Positions 16,826 through 25,259 of a DNA stretch of 64,000 bases are shown here, one piece after another (position 1 is the stretch's first letter; each line of letters begins with the position of its first letter). Under the pieces are notes generated by a model. The model was not told the DNA's origin and did no database searches. It was given only the letters and a program-made list of their open reading frames with translations. The translations under genes were made by a program, and so were the position numbers. Origin of the DNA: Streptomyces mobaraensis (lineage in GTDB: Bacteria > Actinomycetota > Actinomycetes > Streptomycetales > Streptomycetaceae); assembly GCF_020099395.1 (NCBI RefSeq), contig NZ_CP083590.1, forward strand, positions 1,302,001-1,366,000. Reading direction: 5' to 3'.

Positions 16826-17545
16826 ATGACCAGCAATGCGGGAACGCGCACCGGCCGCCGCCACCGGGTGCGCGAGGAGGCGCTGGCGGAGATCCTGCGC
16901 ACGGGCCGGCGGCTGCTGGTCGACGAGGGGCCGGGGGCCGTCACCCTGCGGGCCATCGCCCGCGAGATGGGCATGACCGCGCCCGGCCTCTACCGGTACT
17001 ACGCCGGCCACCGCGATCTGATCCAGGCCCTGGCCTCGTCCCTCTACGACGAACTCGCCACCGCCCTGGCCGCCGCCCGCGACCGCCACCCGGACACCGC
17101 GCCTGGGCGGCAACTACGCGCGGCAGCCCGTGAGTTGCGACGCTGGGCGCTCGCCCACCCCCGCGAGTTCGGGCTGCTGTTCGCCAAGCCGGACGCGGAC
17201 GCGGACACCACGCCCGGGACCGCCGCCCACGACTCCGGCTGGCGCTTCGGCGGCGTCCTCCTCGGCCTCATGGTCCGGCTGTGGCGCGACGGAACGATCC
17301 GCCCGCCCGCCGGCCTCGATCCGGCGTGGACGGCGCAGCTGGAGGAGGTCCGCGAGCACCTCGACGGCGAGCCGGTGCCGTTGGACGTCATCTACGTCTT
17401 CGTCGCCTGCTGGGCGCGCCTGTACGGGACGGTCGCCGTCGAGGTCTTCGGGCACCTCGACTTCGCCCTCACCGACCCCGAGCCCCTCTTCGAGCGCACC
17501 CTCGACGACATCCTGACCGCTCTGGGCGTCACGGACGCACGGTGA
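16826..17545 (+). CDS. TetR-family regulator with long C-terminal domain (TetR_C_13-like)
   Basis: A 239-residue regulator. The HTH reads REEALAEILRTGRRLLVDEG, then AVTLRAIAREMGMTAPGLYRYYAGHRDLI, a textbook TetR N-terminal domain. The C-terminal domain (LRRWALAHPREFGLLFAKP and the WARLYGTVAVEVFGHL stretch) is like the Streptomyces TetR_C_13/WHG group. It probably represses the divergent darcynin-membrane protein-oxidase operon through the 42-bp inverted repeat. The ATG at 16826 directly precedes the HTH. There is no strong Shine-Dalgarno, so it may be leaderless. Confidence 0.88.
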   Translation: MTSNAGTRTGRRHRVREEALAEILRTGRRLLVDEGPGAVTLRAIAREMGMTAPGLYRYYAGHRDLIQALASSLYDELATALAAARDRHPDTAPGRQLRAAARELRRWALAHPREFGLLFAKPDADADTTPGTAAHDSGWRFGGVLLGLMVRLWRDGTIRPPAGLDPAWTAQLEEVREHLDGEPVPLDVIYVFVACWARLYGTVAVEVFGHLDFALTDPEPLFERTLDDILTALGVTDAR

Positions 17546-17873
17546 TCGGCTGATTGGCCGAGCGGCCGAGCGGCCAAACAGCTGAGCGACTGAGCGCGGT
17601 CGGCCGCCAAGACCGCCGGCCGCTTTCCGGATCGACCTCTACCGGCACGGGATCTCCCGCCCGAAGTCCCGGCAAACCCTCGGCGAACCCTCGGCACCTC
17701 ACCTCAACCACCAGCCAAGGCGACAATTCACCCCTTGTAGGCACTCTGCGGGTACGCCATGATCACCCCATTGGTGCCCTTCGCCCCTCAGACGGTGTGA
17801 AGTGCCCGAAACACCGCCCCGGCACGGGACTTCGCGTCCGGGGGTCCTTCGCTGTTGAGGAGTGGTGGGCAGC
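17546..17873. other. Intergenic region before SGNH gene
   Basis: 328 bp without a supportable gene. It begins with short ggccgag repeats just after the TetR stop. The last 20 bp hold the GAGGAG ribosome-binding site of the SGNH gene. No convincing promoter or RNA gene is seen. Confidence 0.5.
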
Positions 17874-20585
17874 ATGCCCGGTGCAGAAATAGCGAGAACA
17901 CGTCCCGGCGGGCGCAGACGCCACAGACGCCTGCGCGGCACTTGCCTCCTTGCGTTCGCCTTGGCGATGGCGTTGCTGATGACCGGATCCGCGGAACCCG
18001 CCATGGCGGAGGGGCCCACCAAGGGACCCGGTGAGGCGTGCGGCGCACACGCCACGTCCTTCACCGTCGAACAGAACGCGCCCGTGACGCTCCGTATGGG
18101 CTGTGCCCGCGATGCCGGGATGCTCGGGAAGCTGGGAAAGGACGATGGCGACCTGATCATCGCCCTTGATTTCCACGTTCCCCCCGAGCAACAGGATCAG
18201 TTGGACCAGGTCAAGTCGGACTGGACGGGCTCGATACGCGCCGACCAGGACGCGGGCATGACCGTGGGCGAGTCGCTGGCCAAGCGGCTCCAGCAGCACA
18301 GCGTGGGGATCTATCCCCCCAAGGACTGGAGCACCGCCGGCCTCGACGGGCGCGTGGTCTCCGTCGACAACAGCCTCGTGTTCGTGGTCGCCAAGGACAA
18401 GGTCGGTACCACGGCGAACGCTTGGCAGAAGTGGATAGCCAGTGGTGTCGCTCTCGCCGTCACCATCGTCTCCGGAGCCGCGTGCCTGCTCGCGTTCAAC
18501 GTGGGGGCTCCGGCGGCGGCTCCGGTGTGCGGGGCGGTGAGCGGGGCGATGGGCGCACTCGTCGGTGAGCTGATGAACGCCTATTTCGACAACCGTTCGC
18601 TCGGCGACGCCGACGTGTGGGCGGAGGCGCTGGCCGTCGCGATGTGGGGCGGCGTCAGCGGCGGCCTCGGCGGCCAGTTGCTGAAATGGGCTGCCTCGGG
18701 CACCACCTCCGTGATAGCGAATGCTCAGACGAGCCTGCGGAGCTGGGCGACGACGCTGGGGAACCTGGGCAATCCCCTCGGGTTCATGGCCGACCGCCTC
18801 AAGGGTATGGGGCCGAACCTGTACGAGTCCCTGCAAAGGCTTTCCCGCGGTGTCGGCCAGTCCAAGGTGCCGCTGAAGGTCATGGTGGTGGGCGATTCGA
18901 TGTCCCAGGGCTATGAAGGTGACTGGACCTGGCGCTACCGCCTGTGGGAATGGTTCAAGAAGGAGCGCATCGACGTCGATTTCGTCGGCCCGTACGAGGG
19001 GACCCGGCCGCAGGAGGCCCCCAAGCCTCCGTCCGCGCCGCCCCTTCAGGGGGAAGCCCCGCCACCGGCCGACAGCACTCCCGTCACCTCGGGCGGGTAC
19101 GCGGCCGGGGTCGCGCCGGACTTCGACACCGACCACTTCGCGGTCTGGGGCCGGCAGGCGGCGCAGGACAAGAAGCTGATCGCCGAACAGGTGGCGAAGT
19201 ACCAGCCCGACCTGCTGCTGGTGGGGCTCGGGTTCAACGACATGGGCTGGTTCGTCAGCGGCCCGGAAGGCACGCTGGACAGTATGCGGACGCTGGTCGA
19301 GCAGGCCCGCGCCGTCAAACCGGACCTCAAATTCGCCCTGGCCAACGTTCCGCAGCGGAAGTTCATCGGCGGCCGCGACGACCTGCCCGTCAACACCACG
19401 AAGTACAACGGAATGCTCGCGGACGCGATCCCGAAGTGGAGTACCGTCAAGTCCCCCGTGGCCCTGGTCGACTGGGCCCGCAACTACAGCTGCGACAGGG
19501 ACGTCTGCCATGCCGGTTACGACGGGCTGCACCCCAACGCCCTGGGCGAATACCAAATCGCCCAGGCATTCGTACGCACCTTGCACGACAGCTACGGCCT
19601 CGGCAGAGAACTGGTCAGCTTCCCCAAGGACATCCCCGAACGGCCGGCGCTCGCGCCGGGCACGATCTGGATCGACTCTGGACCGAGCGGCATCACTCTG
19701 AAATGGAAACCGGTCTACGGTGCCCGCGGTTACACCGTCCGGCACCGGATCAAGGGCTCCGGCACCTGGAACGAGACGCCGGTCAGAGCGGCCCGCTTCG
19801 ACACCACCTGGACCCTCGACGGCTGGGAATGGGAATACCAGGTCCGCACCGACAACGCCGATGACGGGAAGTCGGGGTGGTCCGAGACGCTCAGCGCCAC
19901 CGCGCACCCGAAGACCGCCGCGGCGCCCAAGGGGATTGTCACCCGCGCCACCGCCACCGGCGTGGACGTGTCCTGGGACGCGCCGACCGGCCCGTACACC
20001 GACACGATCGACCGGTACGAGATCATCACCTGGGACAGGGACACCCCCGGAGCGTTCATCAACAGCACCGCGGTCAGGGGGACGTCGGCGCACATCAACG
20101 GTTTGCACGAGGGCCACCACTACCTCGTCGCAGTGGTCACCTGGAACGCCGCCGGCGGCGGCATGCCGGGCGTCGCCCGTTCCGTCACCGTCGGCGCCGG
20201 GACACCACCGGCCCCCAGCGGATTGGAGGTCACCTCCACCGACGCCACCACCGTGCAGCTGACCTGGTCCGGGTCCGCCCAGGCCGCCGGCTACCGCGTC
20301 TGGGTCCGCAACATCAACGACGGCAGCCCGTCCAAGGCCGACGAGTACGTCACCACCGAGACCAGCCGGGGCATCGCCTTCCTGTTCCCCGGCGTCTGGA
20401 ACTACGAATTCTGTGTCACCGCCGTCAACGGCGAAGCCGAGTCCGGCAAGTCCAACTGCGTGATCGCACCGCGGCCTCCGGCGACACTCAAGGGCGCGGC
20501 CGCGCCGACGGACGCCAAGAAGGGCAACCCGCTCTCCGCCCTGATCCGGGCCCCCCGGACACCGGCCGCCGCATCGGCCGGTTAG
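17874..20585 (+). CDS. Secreted SGNH/GDSL hydrolase with C-terminal Fn3 repeats
   Basis: About 903 residues. The ATG at 17874 is 11 nt from GAGGAG and starts a signal peptide (basic RRRHRRLRG, then LLAFALAMALLM, cut near AEP/AMA). Residues 40-320 are a novel-looking region with strongly hydrophobic stretches (GVALAVTIVSGAACLL and GVSGGLGGQLL). The SGNH domain follows, with block I VGDSMSQG, block III GFNDMGW and block V DGLHPNALGEY, the Asp-His pair. The last 290 residues hold about three fibronectin type III repeats with WK/WS edges. It probably acts outside the cell as an esterase on polysaccharide or lipid. A strong terminator follows. Confidence 0.88.
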   Translation: MPGAEIARTRPGGRRRHRRLRGTCLLAFALAMALLMTGSAEPAMAEGPTKGPGEACGAHATSFTVEQNAPVTLRMGCARDAGMLGKLGKDDGDLIIALDFHVPPEQQDQLDQVKSDWTGSIRADQDAGMTVGESLAKRLQQHSVGIYPPKDWSTAGLDGRVVSVDNSLVFVVAKDKVGTTANAWQKWIASGVALAVTIVSGAACLLAFNVGAPAAAPVCGAVSGAMGALVGELMNAYFDNRSLGDADVWAEALAVAMWGGVSGGLGGQLLKWAASGTTSVIANAQTSLRSWATTLGNLGNPLGFMADRLKGMGPNLYESLQRLSRGVGQSKVPLKVMVVGDSMSQGYEGDWTWRYRLWEWFKKERIDVDFVGPYEGTRPQEAPKPPSAPPLQGEAPPPADSTPVTSGGYAAGVAPDFDTDHFAVWGRQAAQDKKLIAEQVAKYQPDLLLVGLGFNDMGWFVSGPEGTLDSMRTLVEQARAVKPDLKFALANVPQRKFIGGRDDLPVNTTKYNGMLADAIPKWSTVKSPVALVDWARNYSCDRDVCHAGYDGLHPNALGEYQIAQAFVRTLHDSYGLGRELVSFPKDIPERPALAPGTIWIDSGPSGITLKWKPVYGARGYTVRHRIKGSGTWNETPVRAARFDTTWTLDGWEWEYQVRTDNADDGKSGWSETLSATAHPKTAAAPKGIVTRATATGVDVSWDAPTGPYTDTIDRYEIITWDRDTPGAFINSTAVRGTSAHINGLHEGHHYLVAVVTWNAAGGGMPGVARSVTVGAGTPPAPSGLEVTSTDATTVQLTWSGSAQAAGYRVWVRNINDGSPSKADEYVTTETSRGIAFLFPGVWNYEFCVTAVNGEAESGKSNCVIAPRPPATLKGAAAPTDAKKGNPLSALIRAPRTPAAASAG

Positions 20586-20601
20586 CCCCACCTGACGAGA
20601 C

Positions 20602-20627
20602 GGCGGCAGGGGAACACCCCTGCCGCC
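20602..20627 (+). terminator. Strong hairpin after SGNH gene
   Basis: GGCGGCAGGGG and its exact complement form an 11-bp stem with an AACA loop, 17 bp after the stop codon. Confidence 0.85.
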
Positions 20628-20638
20628 CCTCGCCTGGG

Positions 20639-21016
20639 CACCCGGTCTCCGCGAGGCCCTTGTGGGCCTGGGCGAAGTGGTTCTCCCGGGCCCTGCCCGG
20701 CCGCACCCACGACCTGACCGCGGCCCGCGCCCATGGCATCATCGAAGCCTGCCTGACCAGGGAGATCCTCGTCCTGGCCGACCGCTCCTACCAGGGCGCC
20801 GGCGCAACCGTGCGCACCCCGTACTACGGACACCGCGAACTCCCGGACCACTACCAGCGGTTCAACCGCGTACACGCCAGACCGCGATCCCCCGGCGAAC
20901 GAAACCTGGCGCACCCTCCGACGGGCCCGATGCTCCACCAACCGCATCAGTCGCATCGTGGCCGCCGTCCACACCCTCCTGAACTACAACTACTCAGGAT
21001 GAAAGACGTTCAGTGA
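20639..21016 (+). mobile_element. IS5-type transposase remnant, copy 1
   Basis: Encodes only the C-terminal part of a DDE transposase of the Streptomyces IS5 type (ALPGRTHDLTAARAHGIIEA, LADRSYQGAGATVRTP). It is nearly identical to the inverted copy at 22518-22912, but has lost 17 bp just after the GERN codons, which shifts the frame. The shared sequence ends at cagtga (21016), probably the true element end. At the other side both copies stop at the same base, so the N-terminal two thirds were lost before the copies separated. Confidence 0.85.
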
Positions 21017-21369
21017 TCCGCTGGAACCGCACGCCCGGCAGGACGCGCACACTCAGGTGCCGGGCCTGCGGGGAAGGGACCGGGGCGCGAGCCCCCCCAC
21101 GGAGCCGCCACCGGCTCGCCGGGGACGGCGTGCGGGCGGTGCGGTGTCGAGGCCATCTGAGAACGCCGGGCGCCGCCTCGGTCGGAGCCCGGATGCCGGA
21201 ACTCTCCGGTCTCTCCTGGGACGTTGAAAGCCGTGCAGGCGCCCTCTGACCTGGGCTGATCGAGGAAGCAGGGACAGGCACGGGCAATCGCGATGAGGGC
21301 ACCGCGTTCACCTTTACCGTTCACCGGTCCGGCGATCATGGACACCTGTGAAACACGGTTGCCGTCCGT
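21017..21369. other. Intergenic region inside the island
   Basis: 353 bp between transposase remnant 1 and the lectin-like gene. It contains an accgggg-type GC-rich intergenic motif also seen near 6870, and no ORF that I can support. Confidence 0.4.
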
Positions 21370-22311
21370 TCACCAGTAGGCGATTCCGTTGTTCTCGATC
21401 GTCGCCTTGCAGCCAAGACCCTGGTGGTTGTTGAAGTCGATCACGACAGGTGGACTGGATATACCCTCGTACCAATACTGAATCGTATGGATTCTATGAT
21501 CCCTGGCGGGTGCCACCTTGTTGTTCACGTCTTTTACGCTTTTGCCACCATTTTTTGACCAGAACTCGGTGCCGTCCCAGAAGTCTTTGTGATAGAGGGG
21601 CGTCCTGTCGCCGAAGCCTGGCCGGGTCCACCCCATGCCTTTCTTCAAAACTTTTCCATTGTTCCAGAACCAGCCGATCTGATACTCCTTCGGCATGGTT
21701 ATGATCACCTCCGTTCCCTGCGGAAGGGCGAACTCGGAATCACGCGGAGGCGGCTTGAGCCTCACTTCGCGGTACCAAATTCTCTCCAAGTCACCGAACG
21801 TTCCGACCGAACAGTCGGCCTTGGTGATGACCGGCAGCGGAAGAGTCGGCACCAAAAGGTAGGACGCCGACCTCTTGATGTGTTCCGCGTTTTCTACTTT
21901 GCGACTGAAACACCTGTTCCTGAATGCATCGTAGTTCCAGTACCAGAGTTTTGCGTAAAAGAGATTATCCCTGTTCTGCACCCAAAAGAATCTCATGTCC
22001 TCATCGGTGTCCTTCAATTTCTTGTAGTCCCACCTGGTGGCATGGTCCCGACTGGTGAGCACGATGGGGGCGCCCTCGCTCGCCGGATTCCGGGTAAACG
22101 GGTGCTCCTTCACCGCAGGGGCCATTGAGCGAATGATGAAGTCGCCTGTCCCCTTGGTGATCTTGTCCATGCGCCATATCTGGTGCGGGCGGGCCGCCAC
22201 TTGCTGCAGGCCGACTTCGCCCTTCGCGGTTATGGAAAGCGTGTTGTCTTCCTTGTCGCCCTGAACGGCGGGAACGAGCATGTAGTAGGGGGTGTGTTTG
22301 CTGTATACCAT
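21370..22311 (-). CDS. Beta-trefoil-like hypothetical protein, low-GC
   Basis: A 313-residue protein with clearly lower GC and more AT-ending codons than its neighbours. The N-terminal 80 residues contain QQVAARPHQIWRMDK and DFIIRSMAP, reminiscent of the Q-x-W repeats of ricin-type beta-trefoils. The rest is rich in Trp, Tyr and Lys (YAKLWYWNYDAF, EYQIGWFWNNGKVL) and looks all-beta. There is no signal peptide or membrane segment. AAAGGTGG precedes the ATG at 22311. It sits alone between inverted transposase remnants, so recent transfer is likely. Function unknown; a carbohydrate-binding or toxin-like protein is a guess. Confidence 0.65.
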   Translation of the reverse strand: MVYSKHTPYYMLVPAVQGDKEDNTLSITAKGEVGLQQVAARPHQIWRMDKITKGTGDFIIRSMAPAVKEHPFTRNPASEGAPIVLTSRDHATRWDYKKLKDTDEDMRFFWVQNRDNLFYAKLWYWNYDAFRNRCFSRKVENAEHIKRSASYLLVPTLPLPVITKADCSVGTFGDLERIWYREVRLKPPPRDSEFALPQGTEVIITMPKEYQIGWFWNNGKVLKKGMGWTRPGFGDRTPLYHKDFWDGTEFWSKNGGKSVKDVNNKVAPARDHRIHTIQYWYEGISSPPVVIDFNNHQGLGCKATIENNGIAYW

Positions 22312-22517
22312 TACCGGCCACCTTTGCGGATCGTCGAACGAGCAGTTCCTTATCCCTCAGAATGCATCCTTTTGGCGGCGTACGCGCGGTGGGTAGGCCC
22401 TACGGATGACGCCTCGATCGTGAGACCCGCGCCGGGCAGCCGGGCTGTCGGGCGAGCTGTGTAAGCAACGGTTACCATCGCTGCTCGACATTCCGACCGG
22501 CAGTTGTTTCAAGGCCG

Positions 22518-22912
22518 TCACTGAACGTCTTTCATCCTGAGTAGTTGCAGTTCAGGAGGGTGTGGACGGCGGCCACGATGCGACTGATGCGGTTGGTGGA
22601 GCATCGGGCCCGTCGGAGGATGCGCCAGGTTTTCAGGCGGGCGAAGGCACGTTCGCCGGGGGCTCGCAGTCTGGCGTGGACGCGGTTGAACCGCTGGTAG
22701 TGGTCCGGGAGTTCGCGGTGTCCGTAGTACGGGGTGCGCACGGTCGCGCCGGCGCCCTGGTAGGAGCGGTCGGCCAGGACGAGGATCTCCCTGGTCAGGC
22801 AGGCTTCGATGATGCCGTGGGCGCGGGCCGCGGTCAGGTCATGGGTGCGGCCGGGCAGGGCCCGGGAGAACCACTTCGCCCAGGCCCACAAGGGCCTCGC
22901 GGAGACCGGGTG
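22518..22912 (-). mobile_element. IS5-type transposase remnant, copy 2 (inverted)
   Basis: The undeleted version of copy 1, on the opposite strand. It encodes LPGRTHDLTAARAHGIIEA, LADRSYQGAGATV, then GERAFARLKTWRILRRAR and a stop after NCNYSG, the normal C-terminus of this transposase type. About 115 of some 270 expected residues remain. Its outer boundary (22912) joins directly, codon to codon, onto a MerR fragment, so this end marks a deletion or insertion breakpoint. Confidence 0.87.
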
Positions 22913-23219
22913 AGCAGCAGGGCCTGCTGGTCAGCACACGGTCCCCCAGCGGCCAGCGGTGCTACGACGATGATCACGTCCAGCAGGTGGCGCTGATTCA
23001 GAGCTTCCTGGCCGCCGGAATGTCCAGCAGAACCATCGCTCAGATGGTCCCCTGCGTGACGGAGCCCACCATGAACAGAGCCCGGGAAGCTTTGACCGCA
23101 ATGAATCAGGAGCGAAATCGCCTTTCGTCCGCAATAGACAGCCTGGCCGCCGCCAGAGCAGCACTTGATCACCTGATCACGTCAACCGGAACTTTCTGGC
23201 GAACGCTGCGGACGACTAG
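22912..23219 (+). pseudogene. MerR-family regulator remnant (N-terminus lost)
   Basis: From the transposase junction one frame reads EQQGLLVSTRSPSGQRCYDDD, the second half of a MerR winged helix, then VQQVALIQSFLAAGMSSRTIAQMVPC and a coiled-coil dimerisation helix (AREALTAMNQERNRLSSAID). The first 20 or so residues, including the start, are missing and replaced by the transposase remnant. The frame has no stop where the family normally ends near LDHLI, so the 3' end is also doubtful. An internal GTG at 22987 could not restore DNA binding. Confidence 0.8.
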
Positions 23220-23312
23220 ACCTGTGCCTGCCTTGCTGCCGGGATGCCTACTCCGCCTATCCGCGCAGCCTCTAAAGCCCCGCCTGGCAGCCGGCGGTAC
23301 CGCAGCGGGTTC

Positions 23313-23525
23313 TCACCCGCCCAGCGTCCGCTCCTTGAGGGCGTCGACGAAGGTGGCCCAGGCGGGGGCCGGGAGGGTGAGGTGCGCCCCTTGGGGGCGT
23401 TTGCTGTCGCGGACGGGGATGGCGCCGTCATGGCGGCGCGCTACCTCGACGCATTCCGTGCCGTCGTTGTTGCTGTAACTCGATTTTCTCCAGGACGACT
23501 CGGGTATTCGGACGTTCGATTTCAC
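23313..23525 (-). CDS. DUF397 protein
   Basis: A 70-residue DUF397 protein: SSWRKSSYSNNDGTECVEVA, then VRDSKRPQGAHLTLPAPAWATFVDAL, the standard motif set. It starts at the GTG at 23525, which overlaps the stop of the upstream XRE gene (GTGA), with AAAGGAG 8 nt upstream. Small DUF397 proteins are almost always partners of XRE/DUF5753 regulators in Streptomyces; some such pairs behave as toxin-antitoxin-like or developmental switches (BldB/WhiJ context). The molecular role of DUF397 is unknown. Confidence 0.93.
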   Translation of the reverse strand: MKSNVRIPESSWRKSSYSNNDGTECVEVARRHDGAIPVRDSKRPQGAHLTLPAPAWATFVDALKERTLGG

Positions 23526-24349
23526 TGGTAGCACTCCTTTAGGACCGACTCGATCAGCCGGGACGAATCAAGGGGCGACAGCGCCTTGGCCGTGAGCATC
23601 GAGAACGCTTCCTGCGCCACGGCAACGTCATGCGGTTCAGCCGTCAGGCGCCCGCCCAGCAATCCTTCGACGTGCGCCACGTCGGCGCCCTCGTCGAAGG
23701 ACAGGAGGCCGAACGGCGATACGACGCCGTGGAAGTGGTCCGCACTCTGCGGGTATACCTGGACAACGTGCGGAACGGTGTCTGCCAGGGTCAGCAAACG
23801 CTCCAGCTGTCCCCTCATCACCTCAGGCCCGCCGTAGACACGTCGCAGGGCTGCTTCGTCCACGATGACCCACAATCGCGGTGGGTGCGCGCGCTCCAGG
23901 ATGCGTTGACGCGCCATTCGGGCCGTGACCAAGTCCTCTTGATTTCGCGCGTAACCAGTCGCCATGACAGCGCGTGCATAGTCCTCGGTCTGCACCAGAC
24001 CGGGCACGAGGTAACAGTTGAACCGTCGGATGACAGTGGCGATTTCCTCCAACTCGACGTACTTGCGGAACGACTGCGGAAAAGCGCACTTGAGTACGAA
24101 GGCCGCGAGGCGCGAGAAGCGCCCATGGCTGTCCGGGAACAGCCGATCACAAGCCTCACCGAACTCCGGCGAAGGCACCCGCTTCCCCGCTTCGATCTTC
24201 GCGACGAGCGAATACCCGCAGAACGCCTCTTTCCCCAGATCCTCCCGGTCGATCCCCAACCGCTCCCGCTCCAGCCGCACTTCCTCGCCGAAGTGCTCCA
24301 GAGGCGTCTGCGATTCGCCGTCCCGACCCTTGCCCGTTCCTGCGGTCAC
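23522..24349 (-). CDS. XRE-family HTH regulator with DUF5753 domain
   Basis: A 275-residue WhiJ-like regulator. The N-terminal HTH reads LEHFGEEVRLERERLGIDREDLGK, then YSLVAKIEAGKRVPS. The DUF5753 domain follows, marked by FNCYLVPGLVQTEDYARAVM, LWVIVDEAALRR, VQVYPQSADHFHGVVSPF and ALSPLDSSRLIESVL. The start is set at the GTG at 24349 with GGGGG upstream; the HTH begins about 15 residues later. It is translationally coupled to the DUF397 gene and divergent from three small genes, which it may regulate. Confidence 0.92.
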   Translation of the reverse strand: MTAGTGKGRDGESQTPLEHFGEEVRLERERLGIDREDLGKEAFCGYSLVAKIEAGKRVPSPEFGEACDRLFPDSHGRFSRLAAFVLKCAFPQSFRKYVELEEIATVIRRFNCYLVPGLVQTEDYARAVMATGYARNQEDLVTARMARQRILERAHPPRLWVIVDEAALRRVYGGPEVMRGQLERLLTLADTVPHVVQVYPQSADHFHGVVSPFGLLSFDEGADVAHVEGLLGGRLTAEPHDVAVAQEAFSMLTAKALSPLDSSRLIESVLKECYQ

Positions 24350-24392
24350 ACTGACCCCCGCCGCTCCGTGGGACACCAGCCCTGGTCCAGCG

Positions 24393-24429
24393 CGTGCGCT
24401 TGTTCCACGCACGAGCGCAAGGCGACTCT
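24393..24429 (+). promoter_or_regulatory. Putative promoter/operator of small-gene cluster
   Basis: TTGTTC (24400-24405) and a weak GACTCT (24424-24429) are 18 bp apart, and CGTGCG/CGCACG flank the -35 as an inverted repeat (24393-24413). A possible XRE-protein target. Confidence 0.35.
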
Positions 24430-24466
24430 AGAGGCACGGACAGTGAACACCGAGAGGTTTCCCCCC

Positions 24467-24685
24467 ATGGCCTGTACCCCCGAACAAGCTCGCGAAATCT
24501 ACGCACCCCTGATCGGCGAACTCGTGTGGGACGCCGCCCGGAAACGCGTCGGCGAGGTCATGGACCACCGGTGGTCGCTGTACCAACTCCGGCCGCCGGG
24601 GGGCGGGATCGAGTGGCACGCGATGCCGGAGAGCATCCGGTCGCTGCCGGAGGCGGCCCGGGCGCGCTACGGAGGGAAGCGATGA
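24467..24685 (+). CDS. Small hypothetical protein next to XRE/DUF397 locus
   Basis: A 72-residue soluble protein (ACTPEQAREIYAPLIGELV, WSLYQLRPPGGGIEWHAMPES). I do not recognise the family, but its codon use is typical of the host and GAGAGG lies 9 nt before the ATG at 24467. Its stop overlaps the next start (ATGA), so it belongs to a coupled three-gene set divergent from the XRE regulator. An in-frame GTG at 24443 could extend it by eight residues but lies too close to the predicted promoter. Confidence 0.65.
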   Translation: MACTPEQAREIYAPLIGELVWDAARKRVGEVMDHRWSLYQLRPPGGGIEWHAMPESIRSLPEAARARYGGKR

Positions 24686-24852
24686 CGGCGCCCGCCCGCC
24701 CCGCCGGGGCCGGGCAGGCGTACGGCGCGCGGTGTGCCGAGTGCGCGCGCATCAAGGCCGCGTACTACGCGGCGTGGCGGGCGGGCGACCGTACGACGGC
24801 CGTCGCGCTGACCGTCGAGATGGGCCGCCACCAGAGGGCGGCGCACGCGTGA
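24682..24852 (+). CDS. Very small Cys-containing hypothetical protein
   Basis: A 56-residue protein, GQAYGARCAECARIKAAYY then AWRAGDRTTAVALTVEMGRHQ. The CxxC pair suggests metal binding or a degenerate zinc ribbon. It starts at the ATG at 24682, overlapping the previous stop, with GAGGGAAG upstream. Such small CxxC proteins are common beside XRE/DUF397 pairs in Streptomyces, role unknown. Confidence 0.65.
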   Translation: MTAPARPAGAGQAYGARCAECARIKAAYYAAWRAGDRTTAVALTVEMGRHQRAAHA

Positions 24853-24857
24853 GGGAG

Positions 24858-25259
24858 ATGACGCCGGCCACCAACTGCCGCCATCCGGCGGCCGGCTGGA
24901 CGGAGTCCGGGCCGGCGCTCGTCTGCACGGCGTGCGGGGTGCGCCGCTTCCCGGACTACGCGGCTGTGTGGTGGCCGGCCCGGGAGTACCGGGCGGCGGG
25001 CCCTGACAAACCCTGGGTGCGGGAGGGCCGGGTCCGTCCCGTCACGGGGTCACGTGCTGTCGTCCCGACGCATGACACGCATCCGGAAGCGCAGGCTGTC
25101 CGGCGTGCCCTGGTCGTCGAAGCCGAGGAACGCCACCGGCCCGCCGGGCGAGTCGAAGGTCCGGCGGTCGCGCGGAGCGAGCGGAAGGGCAGGGTGGCCC
25201 TCGATACGGGCGAGCAGACCGTCCCCGGTCGGCGTGATATCGACAACGGCCGCTTGTGA
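24858..25259 (+). CDS. DUF6255-like zinc-ribbon protein overlapping an antisense gene
   Basis: A 133-residue frame. The first 45 residues (CRHPAAGWTESGPALVCTACGVRRFPDYA) resemble DUF6255, which has a C-x(n)-CxxC pattern. GAGGGAG precedes the ATG at 24858; a GTG at 24849 overlapping the previous stop is an alternative. The last 70 residues lie antisense to the 3' end of the serine hydrolase (25050-25259) and have no recognisable features, so the functional protein may effectively be the N-terminal half. Third gene of the small coupled cluster. Confidence 0.55.
   Translation: MTPATNCRHPAAGWTESGPALVCTACGVRRFPDYAAVWWPAREYRAAGPDKPWVREGRVRPVTGSRAVVPTHDTHPEAQAVRRALVVEAEERHRPAGRVEGPAVARSERKGRVALDTGEQTVPGRRDIDNGRL

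Noticed and set aside
17763..20591. 942-codon open frame on the minus strand opposite the SGNH gene
   Set aside because: It is the antisense shadow of a gene with clear SGNH and Fn3 motifs, caused by GC-biased codons; its sequence has no recognisable domain.
21370..22311. Lectin-like gene as a secreted toxin
   Set aside because: No signal peptide or known toxin motif; the trefoil-like pattern alone is too weak.
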